Shown here: in pieces, positions 17,131 to 26,995 of the stretch | Numbering within the stretch: the first letter of the stretch is position 1 | Layout: the number at the start of each line of letters is the position of its first letter | Assembly (NCBI RefSeq): GCF_002015045.1 | Contig: NZ_MUXX01000002.1 | Location: forward strand, 308,345-372,344 | DNA from: Haemophilus paraphrohaemolyticus | GTDB lineage: Bacteria; Pseudomonadota; Gammaproteobacteria; Enterobacterales; Pasteurellaceae | Direction: 5' to 3' | DNA length: 64,000 nt | The notes under the pieces: model-generated | Seen by the model: the letters and a program-made list of their open reading frames with translations, nothing else | What the model was told of the DNA's origin: nothing | Databases searched by the model: none | Position numbers and translations under genes: made by a program

Positions 17131-19029
17131 ATGTTTCCAGAATTTGGCTATTTTTCCCTGATTTTTGCTCTTATTGCCTCGATAACCCAAGTAGGGTTAT
17201 CGCTTTGGGGTGAACTAAGAAGAGCCCCATATTTTTTATCTCTAAACCCATTTCTCTCGCTATTACAAGCGGTCGGAACGGGCATTTCTTTTGCAAGCCT
17301 TGCTTATGCGTTTTTAACCGATGACTTCTCGGTGATTTATGTTGCTCAACACTCCAATAGCCAATTACCCGATTTTTTTAAATTCGCTGCCACTTGGGGC
17401 GGGCACGAAGGTTCAATGCTCTTTTGGCTTACCGCACTCACGCTCTGGACGACGGTCTTTTGCCTTTTTTCTCGTAAAATCGACCGCTTGTTTGCCAACC
17501 GCACGCTAGCGATGATTTCACTTGTTGCAATGGGCTTTATGCTCTTTATCTTGCTAGTTTCCAACCCCTTCGAGCGTGGTTTTCCACCTCCTCCAGAAGG
17601 CCGTGATCTCAATCCAATGCTGCAAGATGTTGGCTTAATTTTCCATCCGCCACTGCTCTATTTAGGTTATGTCGGCTTTGCCGTGAGCTTTGCGATGATT
17701 GTAGCAAGCCTACTTTCTGGCAAAATGGACGCTGCCGTAGCTCGTTGGATTCGCCCTTGGACGATGATTTCGTGGGGCTTTCTCACCGCAGGGATTATCC
17801 TCGGTGCTTGGTGGGCGTATTACGAACTTGGCTGGGGAGGTTGGTGGTTCTGGGATCCGGTTGAAAATGCTTCATTGATGCCGTGGCTTCTCGGCACTGC
17901 GTTAGTGCATTCGTTAATCGCTAGCGAACAACGTGGCATGTTTAATTATTGGACGATTCTACTCGCCATTTTCGCCTTCGCCTTAAGCTTGCTCGGCACA
18001 TTTATCGTTCGCTCTGGCGTACTTACTTCTGTACACGCCTTTGCGGTCGATCCTGATCGCGGTGTGGCATTACTGCTGCTTTTCTTCAGTCTCAGTTTTA
18101 TTGCTCTCGCACTCTTCGCTTGTAAAACTCAATTCTGGCAAGGTGAAGTACGCTTTACGCTCTTTTCTAAAGAAACCGCTTTTTTATTGCTCAATGGTTT
18201 ATTTGCTGTAGCAACTTCGGTTGTGTTGCTTGGCACTTTTTATCCGCTTGTGTTTACGATGATGCAATGGGGCAGTATTTCCGTTGGCGCACCTTATTTC
18301 AACACTATTTTCACCCCACTTGCGTTGCTAGCAATGTGTGCAATGGGCGTAGCAGTGGTACTTCGCTGGAAAAATGTACCTCTTAAACAAGCTAAATTGC
18401 AACTCTGGCTTCTGCCCGTGGCGGTGTTGCTTGCCCTTGGTTTGATTTATCACACCGTGAGCCAAACACATCTGTTTAAAATCGAACCACTTCCCGTAGT
18501 GTTCGTCAGCCTTGCATTCTGGATTATGTTGACGCATCTGCCTTATTTGCGTTTTATGTGGAAAATCCGTCTGCTTGCAATGCGTTTGGCACATATCGGC
18601 TTTGCGATTTGTGTAATTGGTGCGATGATGAACAGCTACTATGGTGATGAAATTGGTGTGCGATTAAAACCGACTGAAACTGCCAATATCGCCGATTTTG
18701 AATTTAAATATGAAGAGTATCGCGATGCTATTGGTGCCAACTACACTGCTGAACAAGCCGTTTTTTCCATCAGTAAAGCTGGCAAAACGCTCGCCCAAAT
18801 CATCCCAGAACGACGTTATTACGACATCCGCACCATGACAATGGCTGAAGTCGGCTTATATCACCACGGCTTGCATGATCTTTATGTAGTGATGGGCGAT
18901 AAATTCGGCAATTTAGAATACGCCTTCCGCCTACATTACAAACCTTACGTTAGAGCTTTATGGCTTGGTGGGGTAATTATGGTGCTGGCTTCACTGATGG
19001 CATTGGTGGGGTATCGGCAACGTCGATAA
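17131..19029 (+). CDS. nrfE: Haem lyase subunit NrfE (CcmF family)
   Basis: Membrane haem lyase of 632 residues with many spans. The tryptophan-rich WWD motif is GWGGWWFWDPVENA, and haem-liganding histidines lie in flanking periplasmic loops. CcmF/NrfE attaches haem to apocytochrome c; NrfE with NrfF and NrfG serves the unusual CXXCK site of nitrite reductase NrfA. I prefer NrfE over CcmF because dsbE, nrfF and nrfG follow, and nrfABCD with a CWTCK site is 9 kb away. A general CcmF role cannot be excluded. Confidence 0.82.
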   Translation: MFPEFGYFSLIFALIASITQVGLSLWGELRRAPYFLSLNPFLSLLQAVGTGISFASLAYAFLTDDFSVIYVAQHSNSQLPDFFKFAATWGGHEGSMLFWLTALTLWTTVFCLFSRKIDRLFANRTLAMISLVAMGFMLFILLVSNPFERGFPPPPEGRDLNPMLQDVGLIFHPPLLYLGYVGFAVSFAMIVASLLSGKMDAAVARWIRPWTMISWGFLTAGIILGAWWAYYELGWGGWWFWDPVENASLMPWLLGTALVHSLIASEQRGMFNYWTILLAIFAFALSLLGTFIVRSGVLTSVHAFAVDPDRGVALLLLFFSLSFIALALFACKTQFWQGEVRFTLFSKETAFLLLNGLFAVATSVVLLGTFYPLVFTMMQWGSISVGAPYFNTIFTPLALLAMCAMGVAVVLRWKNVPLKQAKLQLWLLPVAVLLALGLIYHTVSQTHLFKIEPLPVVFVSLAFWIMLTHLPYLRFMWKIRLLAMRLAHIGFAICVIGAMMNSYYGDEIGVRLKPTETANIADFEFKYEEYRDAIGANYTAEQAVFSISKAGKTLAQIIPERRYYDIRTMTMAEVGLYHHGLHDLYVVMGDKFGNLEYAFRLHYKPYVRALWLGGVIMVLASLMALVGYRQRR

Positions 19030-19030
19030 T

Positions 19031-19160
19031 CCTAGGGCGATACGCCCTAGGTTACGTATGAATGCGTCCTTACAGGACGCTATGATTTTATTCATGTCTA
19101 TTTGTAACTTCCAGCTCTGTAAGGGCTGATTTATGCGTAACCTATGGCGTAAGCCATAGG
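19031..19160. repeat. Dispersed hairpin repeat cluster (copy 1)
   Basis: Three short perfect palindromes: CCTAGGGCG/CGCCCTAGG at 19031-19051, GCGTCCT/AGGACGC at 19064-19080 and CCTATGGC/GCCATAGG at 19141-19160. The segment 19122-19139 is an exact reverse-complement match of 18 bases to 36027-36044. A non-coding REP/MITE-like element placed between nrfE and dsbE of one operon, where it may affect mRNA stability. Confidence 0.6.
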
Positions 19161-19183
19161 AGATTACCGAAAAAGGAAAAATA

Positions 19184-19717
19184 ATGAAAAAACTCCTCCT
19201 CTTTATCCCCCTCGCCATTCTGGTGGCAGTGGTGGCATTTTTAACCGTTCCTCTGCTTAATAAAGATGCTCTGTCTCCAACAGAAGATTGGCAAGATAAG
19301 CCAATACCCGAATTTGTGGGCAAAAATTTGCTCGATCCGCACGCACGTTTAACCAACAACAGCTTGCCGCAAGAGCCCTATATTTTGAATGTTTGGGCGA
19401 GTTGGTGTACCTGGTGTATTAAAGAGTTTCCGATCTTATTGAAATTGAAAGCTCAAGGCGTGCCGATTGTGGGTTTAACTTATTCCGATCAACCCGCCGA
19501 TGCTCGCGAAGCCTTGGGACGTTGGGGAAATCCATTTACGTTGGTGATTGATGACTATGAACGCGGTTTTTTAATTCAAACCTTGAAGGTCTCTTCCGCC
19601 CCGTCAAGCTACTTGGTGGATAAACACGGCGTCGTTCGCTACCAACAAAAAGGCTATAATCCTGATTTTGAAAAGGATTTCCTGCCACGATTAGAAGCAT
19701 TAAGAAACGAAAAATAA
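19184..19717 (+). CDS. dsbE: DsbE/CcmG-type thiol:disulfide interchange protein
   Basis: Periplasmic membrane-anchored thioredoxin of 177 residues: N-terminal anchor (3-25), then the active site WASWCTWC (Cys about 74 and 77) and the cis-Pro loop SSAPSSYLVD. CcmG/DsbE keeps apocytochrome c cysteines reduced for haem attachment. In this operon it is the partner of the NrfEFG lyase and corresponds to what is called nrfX in some relatives. Confidence 0.88.
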   Translation: MKKLLLFIPLAILVAVVAFLTVPLLNKDALSPTEDWQDKPIPEFVGKNLLDPHARLTNNSLPQEPYILNVWASWCTWCIKEFPILLKLKAQGVPIVGLTYSDQPADAREALGRWGNPFTLVIDDYERGFLIQTLKVSSAPSSYLVDKHGVVRYQQKGYNPDFEKDFLPRLEALRNEK

Positions 19718-19740
19718 GAGCATAGAAATATAGGAATAGA

Positions 19741-20154
19741 ATGAAGTTTTTGCAAAAGATTACCCTTTTTTTACCGCTTGTGTTTGCCGTTTTCAGCAAT
19801 ATTGTCAAGGCGGAAATGGTCGATACCTTCCAATTTCACAACGATGCGGATCGTATACGTGCAATAAGTTTGGCAAAATCTTTGCGTTGCCCGCAATGCC
19901 AGAATCAGAATTTGCTGGAGTCAAATGCCACTACCGCTTACAAACTTCGTATTGAAGTGTATGAAATGGTCAATGAAGGCAAATCGGATCAGGAAATTGT
20001 CGAAATTATGACCCAGCGTTTCGGTAATTTTGTAAACTACAAACCGCCTGTGAATGAGCAAACTTGGTTGCTTTGGGGGATGCCTGTTGGATTGTTACTT
20101 TTAGTTTTGATCGCAATTGTATGGCGAACTAGTTCAAAAAGAGCAGGAAAATAG
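19741..20154 (+). CDS. nrfF: Cytochrome c biogenesis protein NrfF (CcmH N-terminal family)
   Basis: 137 residues: signal peptide, then the LRCPQCQNQNL redox motif (Cys about 50 and 53), a three-helix domain to KSDQEIVEIMTQRFGNFVNY, and a C-terminal membrane span with a basic tail. It reduces or holds the apocytochrome CXXCH/K site for the haem lyase. It lies between dsbE and nrfG; the stop is followed directly by the nrfG ATG. Confidence 0.9.
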   Translation: MKFLQKITLFLPLVFAVFSNIVKAEMVDTFQFHNDADRIRAISLAKSLRCPQCQNQNLLESNATTAYKLRIEVYEMVNEGKSDQEIVEIMTQRFGNFVNYKPPVNEQTWLLWGMPVGLLLLVLIAIVWRTSSKRAGK

Positions 20155-20898
20155 ATGAAAACACGTGAACAGCTTAATTTAGAAAACTATCAACAAGCGG
20201 TCAAATTCGCAGGCAATTTTGACGAACCGTTCAAACAAGAATATTTGTCGGAGGCAGAAAGCCGTTATCAATTTGATCAAAATACAACAGAACCTTTACA
20301 AAATAAAAGGAAATTTTCACCGCTTGTCGCAAGTTTGGTTGTGCTTTTAATTACCGTCCTCAGTGGCTTACTTTATTGGCAGTCGGGGCGTTATGCCTTG
20401 GTGCAAAAAGGTGAGCAAATGCATCAAGCCTTCCAAGTGAAATTGGAGATGGAAGACAAAACCCAAAAAAACGATCGCTATATTGAGAGCTTGCAAAACC
20501 GCTTGCGCGAGAACCCAAACGATGGCGATTTGTGGTATGAATTGGGGCAGGCTTATGCGTTAAATAATGAGTTTAATTCAGCATTGATTAGCTATCAAAA
20601 TGCACAGGTGGTATTGGGCGAAAAAGCGGCGATTTTAGGGGCAATGGCAACCGTAGATTATTATGATAAAGGGCAAAAACTATCAAAGCAGGCAAAAGCG
20701 TGGTTAGATAAAGCCTTAGCATTAGACCCAAAAGAGAGTTCAAGCTTGTTACTACTGGCTTCCGATGCCTTTTTGCATAATGATTATGAGCAAGCAATTA
20801 GCTATTGGCGACGTGTGTTAGATGGCGATAATGATGCCATTAACCGCCGTGCAATTATTCAAAGTATTGAAATGGCGAAGCAGATGAGGCAAAAATAA
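20155..20898 (+). CDS. nrfG: NrfG/CcmI-like TPR protein of haem lyase
   Basis: 247 residues with an unusual cytosolic N-terminal stretch, one membrane span (about 56-75) and a periplasmic TPR domain (LWYELGQAYALNNEFNSALISY and two weaker repeats). NrfG/CcmI binds the C-terminus of apocytochrome and presents it to the lyase. Last gene of the nrfE-dsbE-nrfF-nrfG operon, starting at the codon after the nrfF stop. No clear terminator before ilvD. Confidence 0.85.
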   Translation: MKTREQLNLENYQQAVKFAGNFDEPFKQEYLSEAESRYQFDQNTTEPLQNKRKFSPLVASLVVLLITVLSGLLYWQSGRYALVQKGEQMHQAFQVKLEMEDKTQKNDRYIESLQNRLRENPNDGDLWYELGQAYALNNEFNSALISYQNAQVVLGEKAAILGAMATVDYYDKGQKLSKQAKAWLDKALALDPKESSSLLLLASDAFLHNDYEQAISYWRRVLDGDNDAINRRAIIQSIEMAKQMRQK

Positions 20899-21045
20899 CC
20901 CCTTCTCTGAAAAAATTTCTAGATGGAATTTTTTCTGTCTCTCTTACCAAGAGCAAAGAGGAAATTTTCCACAAACTATTTAAATTCAAGTAGAATAGAA
21001 CCCTTTTATTTTAACAGACACAGCAGATAAAAATTTGGAGAGATT

Positions 21046-22881
21046 ATGCCTAAACTACGTTCAGCGACCAGTACACAAGGTCGTAATATGGCGGGTGCAC
21101 GTGCATTATGGCGTGCAACAGGAATGAAAGAAAATGATTTCGGTAAACCAATTATTGCCGTGGTAAACTCATTTACCCAATTCGTACCAGGTCACGTACA
21201 TTTAAAAGATATGGGACAGTTGGTTGCCGCTGAAATTGAAAAGGCAGGTGGTGTCGCAAAAGAATTTAACACTATTGCGGTGGACGATGGTATCGCGATG
21301 GGACACGGTGGTATGCTTTATTCGCTTCCAAGCCGTGATTTAATTGCAGACTCTGTGGAATATATGGTGAACGCACACTGTGCGGATGCGATGGTCTGTA
21401 TTTCCAACTGCGACAAAATTACCCCCGGGATGTTGATGGCGGCAATGCGTTTGAATATTCCAACCATCTTCGTTTCAGGCGGCCCAATGGAAGCGGGTAA
21501 AACCAAGCTTTCTGATCAATTAATTCGCTTAGATTTGGTAGATGCAATGATCGAAGCAGCCGATCCAAATGTTTCAGATGAACGTATTGATGCCATTGAG
21601 CGTTCTGCTTGCCCAACGTGCGGCTCTTGCTCGGGTATGTTCACCGCAAACTCAATGAACTGCTTAACAGAAGCATTAGGTTTAAGCTTACCGGGCAACG
21701 GCTCAATGCTTGCCACCCACGCAGACCGTAAAGAGTTGTTCTTAAAAGCGGGGCGTCAAATCGTTGAATTATGCAAACGCTACTACGAACAAGACGACGA
21801 AAGCGTATTGCCACGCTCAATCGGTACTTTCGATGCCTTTGAAAATGCGATGAGCTTAGACATCGCAATGGGCGGTTCAAGTAACACTGTATTACACTTA
21901 CTCGCTGCCGCACAAGAAGCAGGCGTGGACTTCAAAATGGAAGACATTGACCGCTTATCTCGCAAGGTTCCTTGCTTGAGTAAAATCGCACCGAACACCA
22001 ACAAATACCATATGGAAGATGTTCACCGTGCAGGCGGTATTATGGGCTTATTAGGCGAATTAGACCGTGCAGGCTTAATCCACAAAAATACCCACACTGT
22101 ATTAGGCTTAACCATGGGCGATCAGCTTGACCAATACGACATTATCCGCAACCAAGACGAAGAGTTACATAAATTTTTCCGTGCAGGCCCTGCAGGCATT
22201 CGCACCACTCAAGCGTTCTCACAAGATTGTCGTTGGGACACGGTAGATAACGACCGCGTAAACGGTTGTATCCGCAACAAAGAAAACGCTATTTCACAAG
22301 AAGGCGGTTTAGCAGTGTTATTTGGTAATATCGCAGAAGACGGCTGCATTGTAAAAACTGCAGGAGTAGATGAATCGATCTGGAAATTCACTGGTAAAGC
22401 GATTGTATTTGAAAGCCAAGAAGATGCCGTTGCAGGTATTTTAGGTGGTAAAGTGAAAGAAGGTCATGTGGTGATCATCCGTTACGAAGGCCCGAAAGGC
22501 GGACCAGGTATGCAAGAGATGCTTTACCCAACCAGCTACTTAAAATCGATGGGCTTAGGCAAAAAATGTGCACTTTTAACAGATGGACGTTTCTCTGGTG
22601 GTACATCAGGTTTGTCTATCGGTCACGCCTCGCCAGAAGCAGCCTCAGGTGGTGCAATTGGTTTAGTTCGCGATGGCGATATTATCAACATCGACATTCC
22701 AAACCGTGCCATCAATCTTGCAGTAAGCGATGAAGAACTTGCAACACGCCGTGCTGAGCAAGATCAAAAAGGCTGGCAGCCTGTAAACCGCCAACGTGAA
22801 GTCTCTTTTGCACTAAAAGTTTACGGACATTTCGCCACTTCAGCCGATAAAGGTGCGGTGCGCGATAAAACGAAAATTTAA
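21046..22881 (+). CDS. ilvD: Dihydroxy-acid dehydratase IlvD
   Basis: Iron-sulfur dehydratase of isoleucine/valine synthesis. [36 protein letters not shown] and the C-terminal [20 protein letters not shown] are the IlvD/Edd signatures, and the cluster-binding cysteines are visible in the first two. 611 residues, full length. GGAGAG precedes the ATG. Unlike in enteric ilvGMEDA it stands alone here; ilvGM, leuCD and ilvE are elsewhere in the window. Confidence 0.97.
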   Translation: MPKLRSATSTQGRNMAGARALWRATGMKENDFGKPIIAVVNSFTQFVPGHVHLKDMGQLVAAEIEKAGGVAKEFNTIAVDDGIAMGHGGMLYSLPSRDLIADSVEYMVNAHCADAMVCISNCDKITPGMLMAAMRLNIPTIFVSGGPMEAGKTKLSDQLIRLDLVDAMIEAADPNVSDERIDAIERSACPTCGSCSGMFTANSMNCLTEALGLSLPGNGSMLATHADRKELFLKAGRQIVELCKRYYEQDDESVLPRSIGTFDAFENAMSLDIAMGGSSNTVLHLLAAAQEAGVDFKMEDIDRLSRKVPCLSKIAPNTNKYHMEDVHRAGGIMGLLGELDRAGLIHKNTHTVLGLTMGDQLDQYDIIRNQDEELHKFFRAGPAGIRTTQAFSQDCRWDTVDNDRVNGCIRNKENAISQEGGLAVLFGNIAEDGCIVKTAGVDESIWKFTGKAIVFESQEDAVAGILGGKVKEGHVVIIRYEGPKGGPGMQEMLYPTSYLKSMGLGKKCALLTDGRFSGGTSGLSIGHASPEAASGGAIGLVRDGDIINIDIPNRAINLAVSDEELATRRAEQDQKGWQPVNRQREVSFALKVYGHFATSADKGAVRDKTKI

Positions 22882-22893
22882 TTAAACTAACCG

Positions 22894-22926
22894 AAAGGCT
22901 GATGGGAAATCTGTTAGCCTTTTTTA
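22894..22926 (+). terminator. Rho-independent terminator after ilvD
   Basis: Seven-bp stem AAAGGCT / AGCCTTT with a 15-base loop and a T run, 12 bases after the stop codon. Confidence 0.7.
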
Positions 22927-23012
22927 GTAGGTTGTGTGAATGCAATTCACGCACTATTTTTTACCGCTTGTATGCGTGAACTGATGGTTCACACACCTTA
23001 CTGTGAGGAATT

Positions 23013-23576
23013 ATGGATATTTTAGATTTACTTCATCATCGTCGTTCAAGTAAACAATTTGGCAATGTTGCACCTAATACAGAACAGCTTGATGCGATTT
23101 TAAAAGCAGCTTTACGAGCACCAGATCACGGGCGAATGAAACCTTATCATTTTGTGGTGATTCAAAAAAGTGGTATGCCTAAATTTCACGAATGCTTAAA
23201 ATCAGCAGCCATTGAATTTGAAATGGACGAAAAAAATGCTGCCAAAGCTGATAAATTGGCAAATCAAGCTCCAATGGTCATTGGCGTGGTGGCAAAATTA
23301 GATCACGAATCAGTGAAAGTCCCTGTTTGGGAGCAAATTGTTTGTGCAGGTTGTGCCACTTATGCAATGCAATTAGCAGCAAACGCTCAAGGTTTTGATA
23401 CTGTTTGGATTACGAAAAAATGGGTGGAAGGCAAAGCCATTCGCGAAGCATTTGGTTGTGCGGAAACGGATAAAGTGATTGGCTTACTAATGATCGGTTC
23501 ACCGAAAGATGGCGAAGAAATTGCTTCAGCCCGCGATGCAGAAGATCCAACTGATTTTGTGCACTTTATCCGCTAA
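23013..23576 (+). CDS. Nitroreductase family protein (YdjA-like)
   Basis: FMN-dependent oxidoreductase fold, 187 residues. The N-terminus LLHHRRSSKQF has the basic FMN-binding motif; ALRAPDHGRMKPYHFVVI and GWIT-type WITKKW with a C-terminal GLLMIGSPKD complete the pattern. The size and DHGRMKP motif resemble E. coli YdjA, the smallest member of the family. The physiological substrate is unknown. TGAGGA precedes the ATG; monocistronic, convergent with folB. Confidence 0.85.
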   Translation: MDILDLLHHRRSSKQFGNVAPNTEQLDAILKAALRAPDHGRMKPYHFVVIQKSGMPKFHECLKSAAIEFEMDEKNAAKADKLANQAPMVIGVVAKLDHESVKVPVWEQIVCAGCATYAMQLAANAQGFDTVWITKKWVEGKAIREAFGCAETDKVIGLLMIGSPKDGEEIASARDAEDPTDFVHFIR

Positions 23577-23590
23577 TATAGTTGAAAACG

Positions 23591-23947
23591 TTACTCAAAA
23601 CCACGCTCAAAAATCACACCGACACTGCTTGCTTGAGCCACGGCTTTAGGCTTGTGTAATTTGATACGTAATTTTTGAATGCTGTAAGTTTCTTGCAGTA
23701 AATTTGCTACTTGATAAGCAACTGTTTCGACCAGTTTGAAAGGTTTACCTTCCACGAAATTCAAAATACGCTCTGACACTTCGGCATAATTTAAGCAATA
23801 TTGAACATCATCGGTTTCCACCGCTTTGCTGAAATCCCAATAGAGTTCAATATCAAACACAAGGCGTTGTTTGATGGTGTGCTCCCAATCGTAGGCACCG
23901 ATGGAAGCAAAAGCGGTCAGTTCGTGGATAAAAACTTTATCAAGCAT
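23591..23947 (-). CDS. folB: Dihydroneopterin aldolase FolB
   Basis: Folate pathway enzyme that cleaves or epimerises 7,8-dihydroneopterin. The sequence shows ASIGAYDWEHTIKQRLVFD with the conserved Glu of the pterin site, and the catalytic Lys in LRIKLHKPKA near the C-terminus. 118 residues is typical. Divergent from plsY, the same arrangement as in many gammaproteobacteria. nudB of the same pathway is at 39 kb. Confidence 0.94.
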   Translation of the reverse strand: MLDKVFIHELTAFASIGAYDWEHTIKQRLVFDIELYWDFSKAVETDDVQYCLNYAEVSERILNFVEGKPFKLVETVAYQVANLLQETYSIQKLRIKLHKPKAVAQASSVGVIFERGFE

Positions 23948-24033
23948 TATAGATTTTCCTTATTTTATTCTGCTTTTATTATGCAGATAATGCGGTAAAA
24001 TAGCGACAATATAACACAAAGACAGGGAAAAAT

Positions 24034-24621
24034 ATGACATTTACCGCGTATTTAATGATCTTCGGGACTTATCTGCTCGGTTCTGTATCGAGTGCAATTA
24101 TTTTTTGCCGATTAGCAGGCCTGCCTGACCCACGTGAAAATGGCTCGAGAAACCCTGGAGCAACGAATGTATTGCGTATTGGTGGACGACTTTCTGCTCT
24201 TGGCGTGTTGTTGTTTGATGTGTTAAAAGGAATGCTACCTGTTGCCATTGCTTTCCGTTTGGGGTTAGAACCAAGCGAAATTGGCTTTATTGCATTAGCT
24301 GCTTGCTTAGGACACGTTTTTCCGATTTTCTTCCACTTCCGTGGCGGTAAAGGTGTTGCCACCGCCTTAGGCGCACTGATTCCTTTTGGAATGGAAATTT
24401 CTGAATTAGCTCTTGCAACTTGGCTAATAACCTTTCTTATTTCTCGCTATTCTTCATTAAGTGCTGTCATCACCGCCCTGATACTGCCTACTTTTGTTTG
24501 GTGGTATAAGCCTGAATTTACTTTTCCTGTTGCACTAGTTTGTTGCTTATTGGTTTATCGTCACCACGACAATATTCAACGCTTATGGCGTGGGCAGGAA
24601 GATAAAATGAGTTTTAAATGA
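24034..24621 (+). CDS. plsY: Acyl-phosphate:glycerol-3-phosphate acyltransferase PlsY
   Basis: Five-span membrane enzyme that acylates position 1 of glycerol 3-phosphate with acyl-phosphate. Conserved loops are [12 protein letters not shown] (about 36-47), the phosphate loop [12 protein letters not shown] and the C-terminal [10 protein letters not shown]. 195 residues. Start ATG after AGGGAAA. Divergent from folB. Confidence 0.95.
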   Translation: MTFTAYLMIFGTYLLGSVSSAIIFCRLAGLPDPRENGSRNPGATNVLRIGGRLSALGVLLFDVLKGMLPVAIAFRLGLEPSEIGFIALAACLGHVFPIFFHFRGGKGVATALGALIPFGMEISELALATWLITFLISRYSSLSAVITALILPTFVWWYKPEFTFPVALVCCLLVYRHHDNIQRLWRGQEDKMSFK

Positions 24622-24630
24622 CAAAATAAC

Positions 24631-24654
24631 AAAGCCACCTCTCGGTGGCTTTTT
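24631..24654. terminator. Bidirectional terminator between plsY and leuD
   Basis: Perfect stem AAAGCCACC / GGTGGCTTT with a TCTC loop and A/T tracts on both sides, between convergent genes. Confidence 0.85.
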
Positions 24655-24664
24655 AACGTTGTCA

Positions 24665-25267
24665 TTAACACAAAAATGCGGGGATATTTTTCTCGTATTC
24701 TGCGATTTTATCTTCATGCTGAAGGGTTAAACCGATATTGTCTAAGCCTTCGAGCAAGCAGTGGCGACGGAATTCATCTAGCTCAAAGTGGTAAACTTTA
24801 TCGCCAGTAGTCACAGTCATTGCTTCTAAATCCACATAAATTTGCTTACCTTCATTTGCCCATACCCATTGGAAAATCTCTTCTACTTCTTCTTCGCTTA
24901 AGCGAATCGGTAGCATATGGTTATTCAAGCTGTTATTGTAGAAAATATCTGCAAAACTTGGTGCGATCATTACTTTAAAGCCGTAATCTGCTAACGCCCA
25001 AGGTGCGTGCTCACGTGATGAGCCACAGCCTAAATTTTTACGGGCAAGTAAAATTTTTGCTCCTTGATATTGCGGATAGTTCAATACAAAATCTGGGTTA
25101 GGCTTTGTGCCTTCTGCGTCTAAATAACGCCATTCATGGAAAAGATGTTTCCCAAAGCCCACTCGGGTAATGGCTTGTAAGAATTGTTTTGGGATGATTG
25201 CATCAGTATCCACATTTGCTGCATCAAGAGGCACGACTAAGCCTGAAAGTTGTTTAAAACCTGCCAT
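24665..25267 (-). CDS. leuD: 3-isopropylmalate dehydratase small subunit LeuD
   Basis: Swivel-domain subunit of isopropylmalate isomerase (leucine synthesis). Motifs [13 protein letters not shown] near residue 20, [13 protein letters not shown] near 76-88, and [16 protein letters not shown]. 200 residues. It follows leuC by 13 bases on the same strand, making a two-gene operon. Confidence 0.96.
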   Translation of the reverse strand: MAGFKQLSGLVVPLDAANVDTDAIIPKQFLQAITRVGFGKHLFHEWRYLDAEGTKPNPDFVLNYPQYQGAKILLARKNLGCGSSREHAPWALADYGFKVMIAPSFADIFYNNSLNNHMLPIRLSEEEVEEIFQWVWANEGKQIYVDLEAMTVTTGDKVYHFELDEFRRHCLLEGLDNIGLTLQHEDKIAEYEKNIPAFLC

Positions 25268-25280
25268 TATTTTATCCTTA

Positions 25281-26690
25281 TTAATTTAATGCCACTTGGC
25301 GAATATCTACAAATTTACCGAACATTGCAGCGGCTGCTGCCATTGCTGGGCTCACTAAGTGAGTGCGACCATTACGACCTTGGCGACCTTCGAAGTTACG
25401 GTTAGAGGTTGAAGCACAGCGCTCCCACTCACCTAAGCGGTCATCATTCATTCCTAAGCACATTGAGCAACCTGGATTACGCCATTCGGCACCTGCTTCG
25501 ATGAAAATTTTATCTAAACCCTCTTTTTCTGCTTGCTCTTTCACTAATCCTGAACCTGGCACAACAAGCACTCGTTTGACGTTATCCGCCTTTTTGCGGC
25601 CTTTCATCACGGCTGCCGCTGCACGTAAATCTTCAATACGAGAGTTAGTGCAAGAACCGATAAACACTTGATCGACAGGAATTTCTTTGAGATCGGTATT
25701 TGGCTCAAGACCGATATATGCCAACGCTTTTTCTGCAGAAGCTTTAGTCACAGGATCTGCCATCTCTTCTGGATTTGGCACAACTTGGTCGATACCAATT
25801 ACTTGACCCGGGTTTGTACCCCAAGTTACTTGTGGTGCGATGTCTTTCGCTTCTAACACAACAACGGTGTCGAACTTAGCATCATCATCTGATTTCAACG
25901 TTTTCCAATATTCTACCGCATCGTCCCAATCTTTGCCTTTTGGTGCGTGTGGGCGACCTTTTAAATATTTAAATGTGGTTTCATCTGGTGCGATCAAACC
26001 TGCTTTAGCACCCAATTCGATTGCCATATTACATACCGTCATTCGACCTTCCATTGAAAGATCGCGAATTGCTTCACCGCAGAACTCAACCACGTGACCT
26101 GTACCGCCTGCCATTGTGGTTTTACCGATAATTGCAAGCACGATGTCTTTTGCGGTAATACCTGGATTTACTTTACCACGCACTTCAATTTTCATACTTT
26201 TTGCACGAGCTTGCTTAAGGGTTTGGGTCGCTAAAACGTGCTCAACTTCTGAAGTACCAATACCAAACGCCAACGCACCAAATGCACCGTGAGTTGCGGT
26301 GTGAGAGTCGCCACATACAATCGTCATCCCTGGAAGCGTCAAGCCTTGCTCTGGTCCCATTACGTGTACGATCCCTTGTTCTTTTGTGCTCATATCAAAC
26401 AATTGAATGCCCGTTGCTTTAGTGTTTTTAGCTAGTTCTAAAACTTGGATTTTCGCCTGACCTTCAAGTTTATTTACATCACGTACTTGGGTAGAAATAC
26501 TGTGATCCATCGTCCCGAAGGTTTTACCTACTTGGCGAACCTGACGACCTGCCACGCGTAAGCCATCAAATGCCTGCGGACTGGTGACTTCGTGAATAAG
26601 ATGACGGTTGATATAAAGAATCGGCGTTTCGCCTTCGGCTTCATAAACGATGTGTGTATCGAAAAGTTTTTCGTATAGTGTTTTTGCCAT
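25281..26690 (-). CDS. leuC: 3-isopropylmalate dehydratase large subunit LeuC
   Basis: Aconitase-family catalytic subunit of isopropylmalate isomerase. [13 protein letters not shown] is the substrate-binding stretch, [14 protein letters not shown] carries one cluster cysteine and [11 protein letters not shown] the other two. The start [11 protein letters not shown] with a TTGGAA site is chosen over an in-frame TTG four codons upstream, giving 469 residues. leuA and leuB are not in the window. Confidence 0.95.
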   Translation of the reverse strand: MAKTLYEKLFDTHIVYEAEGETPILYINRHLIHEVTSPQAFDGLRVAGRQVRQVGKTFGTMDHSISTQVRDVNKLEGQAKIQVLELAKNTKATGIQLFDMSTKEQGIVHVMGPEQGLTLPGMTIVCGDSHTATHGAFGALAFGIGTSEVEHVLATQTLKQARAKSMKIEVRGKVNPGITAKDIVLAIIGKTTMAGGTGHVVEFCGEAIRDLSMEGRMTVCNMAIELGAKAGLIAPDETTFKYLKGRPHAPKGKDWDDAVEYWKTLKSDDDAKFDTVVVLEAKDIAPQVTWGTNPGQVIGIDQVVPNPEEMADPVTKASAEKALAYIGLEPNTDLKEIPVDQVFIGSCTNSRIEDLRAAAAVMKGRKKADNVKRVLVVPGSGLVKEQAEKEGLDKIFIEAGAEWRNPGCSMCLGMNDDRLGEWERCASTSNRNFEGRQGRNGRTHLVSPAMAAAAAMFGKFVDIRQVALN

Positions 26691-26773
26691 AATAAATTCC
26701 AACTCAAAATAAAATCGCAGAGAGCGATTGCAAAAAATTCGGCTTTTTCAACCGCTTGTCTTAAAACGCTTTA

Positions 26774-26802
26774 ACTATAACGGTTCGATAAATTAAAGTA
26801 AA
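26774..26802 (-). promoter_or_regulatory. Sigma70 promoter of leuCD
   Basis: On the minus strand TTTACT and TATAGT are separated by exactly 17 bases, 84 bases before the leuC ATG. It is the only strong match in the intergenic region. Confidence 0.65.
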
Positions 26803-26842
26803 ATGCTAATTTAATGAGAATAGACGATTTTTATGCTATTTA

Positions 26843-26873
26843 AAAAGCCTGAAACAAGAAATTTTAGGCTTTT
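26843..26873 (-). terminator. Terminator ending the ilvGM-lpxK transcript
   Basis: AAAAGCCT / AGGCTTTT, 8-bp stem with a 15-base loop and further T/A bases. It lies upstream of the leuCD promoter and downstream of lpxK on the same strand. Confidence 0.6.
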
Positions 26874-26895
26874 AACAGAATAAAATATTAGAACT

Positions 26896-26975
26896 AAAAA
26901 CAGACGCAGAGGGTTATCTAGCAATTTCACTGCTTTATAGGGTAATTTACTTGGAAGGTTTTTTCGTCTGTTTTT
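26896..26975. repeat. Long-range inverted repeat downstream of lpxK
   Basis: Perfect 11-bp arms AAAAACAGACG (26896-26906) and CGTCTGTTTTT (26965-26975) with 58 bases between. It may form the outer stem of a transcript end, or be a relic of a small element; nothing coding is seen inside. Confidence 0.45.
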
Positions 26976-26995
26976 GGATTAAAAGGGGAAAACTA

